A DNA stretch of 8,099 nt from Anaerolineales bacterium (GTDB lineage Bacteria > Chloroflexota > Anaerolineae > 4572-78 > NAK82): NCBI GenBank assembly GCA_024643945.1, contig JAHELX010000258.1, forward strand, positions 1 through 8,099. The letters run 5' to 3'. Both the position numbers and the translations under genes were made by a program. The notes under the pieces were generated by a model. It was not told the DNA's origin. It did not search any database and was given only the letters and a program-made list of their open reading frames with translations. Numbering within the stretch: the stretch's first letter is position 1; the number at the start of each line of letters is the position of its first letter. Shown in pieces: positions 1-6,283 of the stretch.

Positions 1-512
1 TCCTCTGGAAGGCGGAAGGGCCCCATCTCAGTGGCCCGCGCGGGATGTTCCTTACGCAAAGGATGGCCTTCCCACGTAGCAGGCATCAAGATGCGTCTGA
101 GGTGCGGGTGACCCTCGAATGTGATGCCAAACATGTCCCACACTTCACGCTCGTACCAATTGGCTGCCGGCCAGATATGGGTAATCGTGGGCAGGGAGGG
201 ATATTCGCCTTCGAGGGCCACCTTGATACGCACATCTGCGTTGCGTTCGAAGGACAAGAGATGATACAAGACAGTGAAATCGCTCGGCGGTTGGCCCTGT
301 CGATTGGTGCGAACGCGTTCATCAATCGCAGTCAGGTCATACAACATTCGGTAAGGTTTATCCGTCCCCGTTTTGAGATAGCGCAGAATTTCGTGTGCCC
401 TGTCCCGAGCGACCCAGAGTGTGGGAATCTCATCCTGTGTTGATTGCTGCGTGATGATAGCTTCACCGAATTTGTTCTGCAGTTCCTCGATGATGTTGGT
501 ATAATCATTCAT
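1..512 (-). CDS. nuoC: NADH-quinone oxidoreductase subunit C (partial, C-terminus off the window; possibly a NuoC/D fusion)
   Basis: The 30-kDa subunit of the peripheral arm of respiratory complex I, on the cytoplasmic side of the membrane; it helps hold the quinone-site module (NuoB/NuoD). I read 170 residues from the ATG at 512 to the window edge with no stop. The family signature is clear: residues 120-136 read [17 protein letters not shown], followed by LRRILMP (138-144) and [11 protein letters not shown] (147-157). The start has a weak GGA six bases upstream; an in-frame GTG at 527 is possible but less likely, and a stop lies just beyond it. It starts 43 bases after nuoB. Residues 158-170 ([13 protein letters not shown]) continue past the normal end of the NuoC signature and resemble the linker into NuoD seen in fused NuoC/D proteins, so fusion is possible but cannot be decided here. 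Confidence 0.95.
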   Translation of the reverse strand, partial: MNDYTNIIEELQNKFGEAIITQQSTQDEIPTLWVARDRAHEILRYLKTGTDKPYRMLYDLTAIDERVRTNRQGQPPSDFTVLYHLLSFERNADVRIKVALEGEYPSLPTITHIWPAANWYEREVWDMFGITFEGHPHLRRILMPATWEGHPLRKEHPARATEMGPFRLPE

Positions 513-555
513 AGCAAGTCCGTCCACGGCAGTCTTTTAGTCCTCTACAAGAGGA

Positions 556-1227
556 TTAGACCTCATCGGGAGAGCGCAACACGGTGGCTTTCCGCCTCTC
601 GTCTCGTTTGAGATCTCGCATGGCGGGGCGCGGCGGTCGTTCCACACCTTGGGGGCCAACCACCCAACTCAAGGGGCGCTTTTCGGCGCCTACAGCCTTC
701 TGGAGCAACGTCAGGCCTTCCATAAAGGCACCGGGGCTCGGTGGACAGCCTGGCACATATACATCCACCGGAAGGAACTTATCCACGCCCTGAACTACAC
801 TGTAAATATCGTACATACCTCCAGAGTTCGCACACGAGCCCATAGAGATGACCCAACGTGGTTCCATCATCTGCTCGTGGAGTCGCTGGATGATAGGCGC
901 CATCTTGATGAACACCGTGCCTGCGATAATCATCACATCCGCCTCACGCGGCGTGCCCCGGATCACTTCAGCTCCAAAACGTGCGATGTCGTATTTGCTG
1001 GTAATACTGGTGGCCATCTCTACGTAACAGCATGAGAGGCCAAAGTTGAATGGCCACATTGAGTTTTTCCGTCCCCAAGCTAGAAGATCATCCAGGCGTG
1101 CCAGGGCAATAATGCGGCGCATTATCTCATCAAACGTACCGTCACCTTCGCTGGCGATGCCAATCTCAGTTTTCGAGGATGCCTTCGCGGCAGAGAAATT
1201 AGCCGGTTTGCTTAACCACCACTGCAT
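556..1227 (-). CDS. nuoB: NADH-quinone oxidoreductase subunit B
   Basis: The 20-kDa subunit of complex I that carries iron-sulfur cluster N2, the last electron donor to quinone. At 223 residues it is longer than the usual 160-200: about 34 extra residues precede the core and a charged tail of about 30 follows it. All four N2 ligands are present: Cys66-Cys67 in [10 protein letters not shown], Cys132 in [14 protein letters not shown] and Cys161 in [11 protein letters not shown]. Other core motifs include NSMWPFNFG (55-63), [16 protein letters not shown] (90-105) and [16 protein letters not shown]. Just after Cys161 the usual PPRPEA is replaced by PPSPGA, which loses a normally conserved Arg and Glu. 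The ATG at 1227 follows nuoA by eight bases. An AAGGAG ribosome site lies at 1239-1244, at the end of nuoA, with slightly long spacing, which suggests coupled translation. Confidence 0.97.
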   Translation of the reverse strand: MQWWLSKPANFSAAKASSKTEIGIASEGDGTFDEIMRRIIALARLDDLLAWGRKNSMWPFNFGLSCCYVEMATSITSKYDIARFGAEVIRGTPREADVMIIAGTVFIKMAPIIQRLHEQMMEPRWVISMGSCANSGGMYDIYSVVQGVDKFLPVDVYVPGCPPSPGAFMEGLTLLQKAVGAEKRPLSWVVGPQGVERPPRPAMRDLKRDERRKATVLRSPDEV

Positions 1228-1235
1228 AGATTGAC

Positions 1236-1631
1236 CTACTCCTTCCTGGACCGCATCGATTTGCGTCTAGAAGTCCCCCAATCAAGGGCGCCCCGCCGCC
1301 ACAAGTAGATCAGTGCAGCCAGCAAGATCACAATGAAGACTACGACCTCGATGTAGCCAACCCACCCCAGCTCACGCCAGGCGATAGCCCATGCGAAAAT
1401 GAAGACTGCTTCCAGGTCGAAGATAACAAAGAACATGGCAACCATGTAAAACTTGGCAGATAGGCGTATGCGTGCGGAACCTGTTGAGAGGATACCCGAT
1501 TCATAGGGTTCGCCTGTTGCTCTCTCCTTATGTCGCTCTCCCAGGACATACGATATCCCGAGCATACCTGTGGCCAGGACGATCACAAGCACGAAGTACA
1601 CAACCAAAGGCCAAAGGGTGAGTGTAGTCAC
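1236..1631 (-). CDS. nuoA: NADH-quinone oxidoreductase subunit A
   Basis: A small membrane subunit of complex I (the ND3 homologue) that lies at the junction between peripheral and membrane arms near the quinone site. The 131 residues match the family length. Three helices are visible at about 7-30, 60-82 and 91-111. The loop after helix 1 holds the family PYESG motif (42-46). The hallmark stretch [20 protein letters not shown] (56-75) includes the conserved Asp72/Glu74 pair in helix 2. The start codon is GTG at 1631, with a weak AGGGA just upstream. The gene starts nine bases after the stop of the PLDc_N-type gene and is followed eight bases later by nuoB, so co-transcription is very likely. 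The C-terminal tail is strongly basic. Confidence 0.96.
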   Translation of the reverse strand: MTTLTLWPLVVYFVLVIVLATGMLGISYVLGERHKERATGEPYESGILSTGSARIRLSAKFYMVAMFFVIFDLEAVFIFAWAIAWRELGWVGYIEVVVFIVILLAALIYLWRRGALDWGTSRRKSMRSRKE

Positions 1632-1640
1632 GATGCGTCC

Positions 1641-1856
1641 CTACCTTTTCCGTCCGAACAAGAAATAGGCGATTGGACCAATGAAATTGACAAACACTGC
1701 CGCCGTCCATACCTGCTTACTGCCGTTGATCTCGTCGGCTGACCGTTGGCGAATATCCCAGAGCGATGCGAATAGTAGCAGGAGTTGGAGTGTTCCCAAG
1801 AGCACGACGCCAGTTTTTTGTGCCGGCGTCAGGCCATCCCAGCGTTTTTGCCTCAT
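1641..1856 (-). CDS. PLDc_N-type small two-helix membrane protein
   Basis: A 71-residue membrane protein of the phospholipase D N-terminal (PLDc_N) type, a small domain found both in cardiolipin synthases and as a stand-alone protein of unknown function. Helices lie at about 15-35 and 49-68. The family signature is clear: LWDIRQRSADEINGSK (32-47), then VNFIGPIAYFLFGRKR (56-71). There is no HKD catalytic motif, so it is not a phospholipase. I prefer the ATG at 1856 because an AAGGA sits seven bases upstream; a GTG at 1880 would add eight residues (79 in all) but has no ribosome site. It lies between the cytochrome c gene and nuoA, nine bases before nuoA. This position suggests a role in assembling or tuning the respiratory chain, which is inference only. 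Confidence 0.85.
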   Translation of the reverse strand: MRQKRWDGLTPAQKTGVVLLGTLQLLLLFASLWDIRQRSADEINGSKQVWTAAVFVNFIGPIAYFLFGRKR

Positions 1857-1863
1857 AATCCTA

Positions 1864-1868
1864 TCCTT
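1864..1868 (-). promoter_or_regulatory. Ribosome binding site deciding the start of the PLDc_N-type gene
   Basis: AAGGA on the minus strand, seven bases before the ATG at 1856. It lies inside the longer reading frame that would begin at the GTG at 1880, which has no such site. It therefore favours the 71-residue product. Confidence 0.7.
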
Positions 1869-1916
1869 TTCGTCAGCCACCGTGCTGGGTTTCAGCTAAT
1901 CGTGGCGCATTACGGA

Positions 1917-2456
1917 CTACTTTGTCAACTTGATATTAGCAGCATTTTCTGGCGTGACTGTCTCTCCAGCAGGAAGAAGTCCATCCTTGTTCAGGATGAA
2001 AGCCGTCACATCGTAGTACTGTTGCTGGCTGAGACTTCCTGGTGCGTTCAGTGGCATTAGCTGGGCGATAAAGCTTTCGAGCTGCTGGGCATCCCCAAAC
2101 CGGGGGATGGTGGATTGAGTGAGTGGGGGGCCGGTTACCCCTTCCAGGCTCGCACCGTGACAACTCTCGCAATCTGTTGTGTACACCTTTTGCCCTGCGG
2201 CCACCTGCTGTTCGGCTGCGCCCGGTGCTCCGGTCGCCGCTGGTGTGGTAGCGGCTGCTGCAACAGTTGGAGTGGCCGCTGGTGTGGCAACGGCTGCTGC
2301 AACTGTTGGAGTGGCTGTAGCCGCCTCCGTCGGCACGGGCGTTGGTGGTGCAACACTGGGAGCAGGTGCTGCGGGCGAAGAACCGCACGCTGCCAGCGCC
2401 ATGATGCTGATTACCGCCATGACTAATATCAGAGACCAACGAATTTTGTGTAGCAT
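1917..2456 (-). CDS. Lipoprotein c-type cytochrome (monohaem)
   Basis: A predicted membrane-anchored electron carrier on the outer face of the cytoplasmic membrane. The 179 residues begin with a lipoprotein signal: Lys4/Arg6, a hydrophobic core, and lipobox LAAC with the acylated cysteine at 24. Residues 26-80 form a flexible Ala/Pro/Thr-rich tether that contains two 13-residue tandem repeats. A class I cytochrome c domain follows: the haem site CESCH is at 96-100 and Met134 in LMPLNAPGSLS is the likely sixth ligand, followed by YYDVTAFIL (147-155), the usual C-terminal helix. The ATG at 2456 has a GGGAG four bases upstream. It heads the run into nuoA-B-C and is separated from the next start by 60 bases. 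It is not a known complex I subunit; it more likely passes electrons between a quinol-oxidising complex and a terminal oxidase. Confidence 0.93.
   Translation of the reverse strand: MLHKIRWSLILVMAVISIMALAACGSSPAAPAPSVAPPTPVPTEAATATPTVAAAVATPAATPTVAAAATTPAATGAPGAAEQQVAAGQKVYTTDCESCHGASLEGVTGPPLTQSTIPRFGDAQQLESFIAQLMPLNAPGSLSQQQYYDVTAFILNKDGLLPAGETVTPENAANIKLTK
2236..2313 (-). repeat. Two tandem 39-base repeats encoding the cytochrome c linker
   Basis: Units 2236-2274 and 2275-2313 match at 36 of 39 bases. On the minus strand they encode two 13-residue copies, TPTVAAAVATPAA (49-61) and TPTVAAAATTPAA (62-74). A partial, more diverged third copy follows towards 2330. The array sits in the tether between lipid anchor and haem domain, so unit number sets the reach of the haem. 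Confidence 0.85.
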
Positions 2457-2484
2457 TTCACTCCCTCTAATTTGGTTGAGACCG

Positions 2485-2503
2485 TTCTAGAAGTTCGGAA
2501 CTT
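2485..2503. promoter_or_regulatory. Overlapping palindromes in the cytochrome c leader
   Basis: TTCTAGAA (2485-2492) is a perfect 8-base palindrome. It overlaps AAGTTC-G-GAACTT (2491-2503), which has six-base arms and a one-base centre. Together they form alternating TTC and GAA blocks about 30-45 bases before the cytochrome start. This looks more like a DNA operator than an RNA hairpin, because the loop would be very small. No known regulator is assigned. Confidence 0.3.
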
Positions 2504-2781
2504 GTTTTCAGATACCAGATTGCAACAGGACAGTGTGCTCATCTCGCAGCCGAATCACAGTGTGGACTGCTGAGCGGTACGCTCTTTGGGGGTAGGTGCT
2601 ACCCTGGTTAAGGGGCGGGTAGCGCAGTACAACTCGCCAGTATCAACAGGATGATCACTTTTGGATCCAATAACACAGACCGAGGAAGGGCGCGTGCTAT
2701 TTCTTGCTCCTTCTATCATAAAGCGCTTGATACGAAAGCTTTCGGTCGCGTTACTTAGCGATAATTGACACACTCCCGTTT

Positions 2782-2810
2782 ATTATAGCCAATAAATGTC
2801 ACCCTGTCCT
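2782..2810 (-). promoter_or_regulatory. Predicted sigma-70-like promoter for the cytochrome c-nuo operon
   Basis: On the minus strand, AGGACA (2805-2810, four of six matches to TTGACA) is followed after 17 bases by a perfect TATAAT (2782-2787). Transcription would begin near 2775 and run left, leaving a leader of about 320 nt before the cytochrome start at 2456. The weak -35 box together with the phased repeats just upstream fits an activator-dependent promoter. Confidence 0.6.
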
Positions 2811-2819
2811 TATGGTCAC

Positions 2820-2852
2820 CTAAAGTCAAGCTTAAGACAACCTTAAGACTCT
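2820..2852. promoter_or_regulatory. Three 11-base-phased direct repeats, likely response-regulator site
   Basis: Units at 2820-2830 (CTAAAGTCAAG), 2831-2841 (CTTAAGACAAC) and 2842-2852 (CTTAAGACTCT). The last two share CTTAAGAC exactly and the first matches the second at 8 of 11 positions. On the minus strand the pattern is TGTCTTAAG-like blocks every 11 bases. OmpR/PhoB-family regulators bind head-to-tail at this period. The array spans about -45 to -77 from the predicted leftward start, where an activator of the nuo promoter would bind. Confidence 0.55.
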
Positions 2853-2943
2853 GGAATTGCTGCGGATCATTTGTGCCCTGGCACCCAAGGTGACAGCCGC
2901 TTACCAACATTTCCTGATAATGACACGAATTCTCTTTCCCCCC

Positions 2944-2971
2944 TTGCCAAATCCGCCTTCTCTGTGATAAA
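2944..2971 (+). promoter_or_regulatory. Predicted promoter for the subtilase-fusion operon
   Basis: TTGCCA (2944-2949, five of six matches to TTGACA), a 16-base spacer, then GATAAA (2966-2971, four of six) preceded by TGT, an extended -10. The start would fall near 2978-2980, about 30 bases before the ATG at 3008. A GAGGT ribosome site lies seven bases before that ATG. Confidence 0.5.
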
Positions 2972-3007
2972 CTGGCCCAATATTACCAATCAGTCGAGGT
3001 TTTTACT

Positions 3008-5527
3008 ATGATCCCTGATTTTCCTGATACATCGTCTTCTTCCACTGCGGCATCACAACGCAGCAGGTTAAGCTGTGGGCTCCTGGCTGCGGGTAGTGGA
3101 CTGCTTTGCTGGTTTGGCCTGGCATCACTCCTGACGGTCAGCCTGGCCGGCCTGCTATTCGCTTCCCTTCCTTCAGTGTGGCGTGAGTGGCTAAGTCTAC
3201 CTCTCCTGGCCGGCCTATGGTTGGTCCCGCTGGTTGCTGCTCTATGGCTGGTGCGTCGCCCTGGCTGGGCAGGCTTGAAGTGGCTTGGCCTGTCGCTGCT
3301 CCTGGTGACAGGCTATGCTCTGGGAGCGATAGCGATTCGGGCCGTCGCCGGGGAAAATACGGCTTTAGAAACGGGGTTGCGCCTGGGTGGGTTGACGCTG
3401 GCCGGGCTGGCAGGGGGGGCGGCGGCTTTGCGCAAGGCCGGTGTCCCCCGCGGCCGGCTCATCAGCCTCATGGGCCTGGGCGTGCCGTCCGCGGGTGGGT
3501 TGGTGCTGGGCGGTGGACTGATTGGCCTGTTGACCTTGGGCTGGCCTTTGACCGGCGCGCTGGGCGATAGTTGGGCCAGTTTGACCTTACTTGTCCATGG
3601 GCTGGCGATCGCTCTGCCCGAAGAGATCGTGTTTCGCGGTGCGATCTTGGGGCTACTGACTCACAAACACCAGCAGCGCAAAGCGCTGGCCACTGCCCTC
3701 AGCCTGCTGATTTACCTGGCTTTCATCCCAACCCAGATATTGCCGGCTGGTAAGTGGGAAGCCCTGACACTGGTCTTGGTTCTGGTACCCCTGGCATTGC
3801 TGACCACCCAATTGCGGGCCCTGACCGGCAGCATCTGGGTGGGGACGCTGGTTGCCTGGTTTTACCGGGTGACGCCGCAACTCTTCAGCGACCCACGGGA
3901 TGAGATTCCGGAACCGGCTCAGTGGCTGGCGTGGGCCGGGATGTTACTGGGGGCAACAACGCTGGCTCTGGTTGTGTGGGGAGGGCGCAAGGCATTAAAG
4001 CCTCGCTGGCGGCTATCTAAAATGGGGACATTGAGCCTGTCTGCCCTGCTGGCTGTGAGCGTGTGGGGTGGTTGGCTGGGTGCGTGGGTCTTTGCCGGGG
4101 AGCCGGGCTTTCACAACGATGGTTTCATTATCGTGATGGAAGAGCAGGCCGACCTCAGCGCCGCCTACGACATCACGGACCCTATAGCACGCCGTGCCTA
4201 CGTATACCGAACGCTGGTGCAGACGGCGGAAAGCACACAAGCGCCTATCCGCGCCCGGCTGGATGCGCTGGGGCTGGCGTACCGGCCGTATTATCTGATG
4301 AACATGATCCGGGTGGACGGTCATCACCGTCTGCAGGGCAAGTTTGCTAATCTGCCGGGTGTGGCCTACGTCAGGCGCAACCCCAATGTGCGACCCTATC
4401 CTTCGCACACCGCCTTGGGCGTGTTGCCGGCCCCGACCAGCAATGGCGTTGAGTGGAACATTCAACAGGTCGAAGCAGATGCGGTGTGGAAGATGGGCTA
4501 TCGCGGGCAAGGCGTCGTGGTCGCCGGCCAGGATACCGGATATGACTGGGAACACATCGCCTTAAAAGGTAGTTATCGCGGCTGGAATGCCATCACCGGG
4601 CAGGCTGATCATAATTATAACTGGCACGACGCATGGGATAATAGCCCCGCCCCTCACGATGACGGTGACCATGGCACGCATACGATGGGGATTATCGTAG
4701 GAGACGATGGACACGGTAATCAGATTGGCATGGCGCCTGGGGCCCAATGGATCGGCTGTCGCAATATGCGGCGTGGCATTGGCAATCCGGCCAGCTATGT
4801 CGAGTGCACGGAGTTTTTCCTGGCTCCCTACCCTCTGGAAGGTGACGCTTTCCACGATGGCGATGTGACCCATTCCCCCGATGTGGTCAATAATTCGTGG
4901 GCCTGCCCCGACGTTGAGGGCTGCGAATATGATAGCCTCAAGCCAGCGGTAGAGGCGCTGCATGCTGCCGGCATCATGATGGTGGTCAGTGCGGGCAACG
5001 AAGGCCCCGCCTGCGAAACGGTAACGGAGCCTCCGGCTCCATATAATACCTCCTTCTCTGTGGGCGCTACCGACCGCCCGCGGAAGATCACCGCCTTCAG
5101 TAGTCGGGGCCCAGTTCCTGCGGAAGGCGGAGGAGAGTCTCTCTTGAAACCTGACATCGTTGCGCCGGGCATGGATGTTCGCTCCAGCGTTCCTGGCAAC
5201 AATTACGGAATCGCCAGCGGAACCAGCATGGCCGGTCCTCACGTCACCGGCCTGGTAGCCTTAATCTGGTCTGCCAGGCCTGATCTCCGAGGTAACATTA
5301 ACGTCACGGAAGAAATCATCCGTCGCAGTGCCTCGCCGGATGAAGTGCCTACACGGTGTACTGCCTCTGCCCAGGCTCCTGGTAACGCCGGGCTCTTCAC
5401 CCAGCTCTTCAGCACTCTTAACTCCGAAATTTGTGCGTGTGGCGGTGTAACCGGCGTGCCGAATAACGTATATGGCTGGGGCCAGATCGATGCCTTACGT
5501 GCGGTGAAAATGGCGCTGGCAGGTTGA
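3008..5527 (+). CDS. Membrane protein fusing a CPBP/CAAX-protease-like domain to an I9 propeptide and a subtilisin (S8) domain
   Basis: 839 residues. Residues 22-363 are hydrophobic with roughly ten membrane segments. Within them, ALPEEIVFRGAIL carries the EExxxR motif of CPBP/Abi intramembrane proteases (Glu205, Glu206, Arg210), but the later His motifs are absent, so this half may be inactive. The basic stretch KALKPRWRLSK (328-338) precedes the last helix (339-363), which places the remainder outside. Residues 372-462 look like an inhibitor I9 propeptide (FIIVMEEQADLSAA at the start). The S8 triad is complete: Asp509 (GQDTG), His555 (DHGTHT) and Ser740 (SGTSMAGPH), with oxyanion Asn664 (SAGNEGP). 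Eight cysteines in the S8 part fit an extracytoplasmic domain with disulfides. Expected role: an anchored protease that self-processes and cuts extracellular protein. It leads the azlC-azlD-nitroreductase run. The S8 call is very sure; the CPBP call is moderate. Confidence 0.93.
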   Translation: MIPDFPDTSSSSTAASQRSRLSCGLLAAGSGLLCWFGLASLLTVSLAGLLFASLPSVWREWLSLPLLAGLWLVPLVAALWLVRRPGWAGLKWLGLSLLLVTGYALGAIAIRAVAGENTALETGLRLGGLTLAGLAGGAAALRKAGVPRGRLISLMGLGVPSAGGLVLGGGLIGLLTLGWPLTGALGDSWASLTLLVHGLAIALPEEIVFRGAILGLLTHKHQQRKALATALSLLIYLAFIPTQILPAGKWEALTLVLVLVPLALLTTQLRALTGSIWVGTLVAWFYRVTPQLFSDPRDEIPEPAQWLAWAGMLLGATTLALVVWGGRKALKPRWRLSKMGTLSLSALLAVSVWGGWLGAWVFAGEPGFHNDGFIIVMEEQADLSAAYDITDPIARRAYVYRTLVQTAESTQAPIRARLDALGLAYRPYYLMNMIRVDGHHRLQGKFANLPGVAYVRRNPNVRPYPSHTALGVLPAPTSNGVEWNIQQVEADAVWKMGYRGQGVVVAGQDTGYDWEHIALKGSYRGWNAITGQADHNYNWHDAWDNSPAPHDDGDHGTHTMGIIVGDDGHGNQIGMAPGAQWIGCRNMRRGIGNPASYVECTEFFLAPYPLEGDAFHDGDVTHSPDVVNNSWACPDVEGCEYDSLKPAVEALHAAGIMMVVSAGNEGPACETVTEPPAPYNTSFSVGATDRPRKITAFSSRGPVPAEGGGESLLKPDIVAPGMDVRSSVPGNNYGIASGTSMAGPHVTGLVALIWSARPDLRGNINVTEEIIRRSASPDEVPTRCTASAQAPGNAGLFTQLFSTLNSEICACGGVTGVPNNVYGWGQIDALRAVKMALAG

Positions 5528-5560
5528 CTTGCTGCACGAGGGAGAGGCAGGCTTTTGGTT

Positions 5561-6283
5561 ATGACCAGAGTATCTTCAATAAAAACCAGTACGGGCGAGC
5601 GGCGCTGGCTGGCCGGGATCACTCAGGCTGTCCCCATCGTATTGGGCTACATTCCTATCGGATTTGCATTTGGTGTCCTGGCCCAGAAAGCTGGCATTTC
5701 GCTTCTCAACACATTGCTGATGTCGCTCCTTGTTTATGCCGGCTCAGCCCAATTGATCGCGGTAGGCCTGATCGCTGCCGGAGTGCCCGCTCTGTCGGTC
5801 ATCATCACCACGTTTGTAGTCAACCTGCGCCACCTGTTGATGTCGGCCGCGGTCTCGCCATTTCTTAAGCGCTGGCGTAAGTTTGAACTGGCAGCCTTCG
5901 CCTACCAATTGACGGATGAAACGTTTGCAGTCCATTCCGCGCGGTTTGGGTCTGCCTCGCCAAACAAAGCAGAGGTCTTCGTGACCAACATGACTTCACA
6001 AACGGCCTGGGTTTTGGGAACCTGGCTTGGCCTCTTGGTCGGGCAGCTAATCGCCGATGTAAAGCCTCTCGCATTGGATTATGCGTTGCCCGCGATGTTT
6101 GTCGCGCTTTTGGTCTTGCAGATCAAGGATTGCATTCAGATTGCGGTCGCTATCTTGACAGGAGCCTTAGCCGTGGGCTTGGTGCTCATCGGCGTCGATC
6201 AATGGAACGTTATCATCGCCACCCTGGTGGGGGCGACCATTGGAGTGGGGTTTGAGAAATGGACCAAAAGATCATCTTCCTGA
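5561..6283 (+). CDS. azlC: AzlC family permease (large subunit of an AzlCD-type amino-acid exporter)
   Basis: An integral membrane protein that, with AzlD, exports branched-chain amino acids and their analogues (known for Bacillus AzlCD; the substrate here is not tested). From the ATG at 5561 it has 240 residues, normal for the family. Signature segments are visible: GYIPIGFAFGVLAQKAG near residues 29-45, YAGSAQLIAVGLIAAG near 59-74, VVNLRHLLMSAAVSPFLKRW near 86-105, and AYQLTDETFAVHS near 114-126. It starts 33 bases after the subtilase-fusion stop and overlaps azlD by 25 bases. An in-frame TTG at 5555 has a slightly better placed GAGAGG upstream and would add two residues; I prefer ATG, but the choice is open. 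Confidence 0.93.
   Translation: MTRVSSIKTSTGERRWLAGITQAVPIVLGYIPIGFAFGVLAQKAGISLLNTLLMSLLVYAGSAQLIAVGLIAAGVPALSVIITTFVVNLRHLLMSAAVSPFLKRWRKFELAAFAYQLTDETFAVHSARFGSASPNKAEVFVTNMTSQTAWVLGTWLGLLVGQLIADVKPLALDYALPAMFVALLVLQIKDCIQIAVAILTGALAVGLVLIGVDQWNVIIATLVGATIGVGFEKWTKRSSS

Larger units (their letters stand above)
2457..3007. other. Divergent intergenic region (551 bases)
   Basis: No convincing gene lies between the cytochrome c start (2456) and the subtilase-fusion start (3008). It holds the leftward promoter at 2782-2810, the phased repeats at 2820-2852, the rightward promoter at 2944-2971 and several short perfect palindromes (2485-2492, 2491-2503 with a one-base centre, 2661-2670, 2733-2744). 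A minus-strand frame of 72 codons at 2555-2773 starts almost at the predicted transcript start, but it resembles no family I know and is probably not coding. Confidence 0.7.

Noticed and set aside
2115..2490. Several 70-167-codon frames on both strands over the cytochrome c gene, rich in Gly/Cys/Arg or His/Gln
   Set aside because: They are shadows of the repetitive Ala/Pro/Thr linker. The frame with lipobox and CESCH is clearly the real one.
2610..2660. tRNA-like 5' end (GGGGCGGGTAGCGCAGT) on the plus strand
   Set aside because: There is no matching acceptor 3' strand, anticodon arm or T arm downstream, so it is a chance resemblance.
2555..2773. 72-codon minus-strand open frame
   Set aside because: It has no recognisable motif and no ribosome site, and its composition is unlike the neighbouring genes. 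It is mentioned only as a possible leaderless peptide and not annotated as a gene.
2765..2787. TTGACA on the plus strand followed by TATTAT/TATAGC, which looks at first like a rightward promoter
   Set aside because: The spacer is only 10-13 bases, too short for a sigma-70 promoter. The same AT-rich bases form a perfect TATAAT with correct spacing on the minus strand.
2873..2884. GTGCC-CT-GGCAC inverted repeat as an operator for the rightward promoter
   Set aside because: The arms are only five bases and it lies about 100 bases before the predicted start; there is too little to support a call.
4013..5242. Long minus-strand frames (180 and 226 codons) opposite the subtilase domain
   Set aside because: They lie antisense to a frame with a complete catalytic triad and show no family motif.
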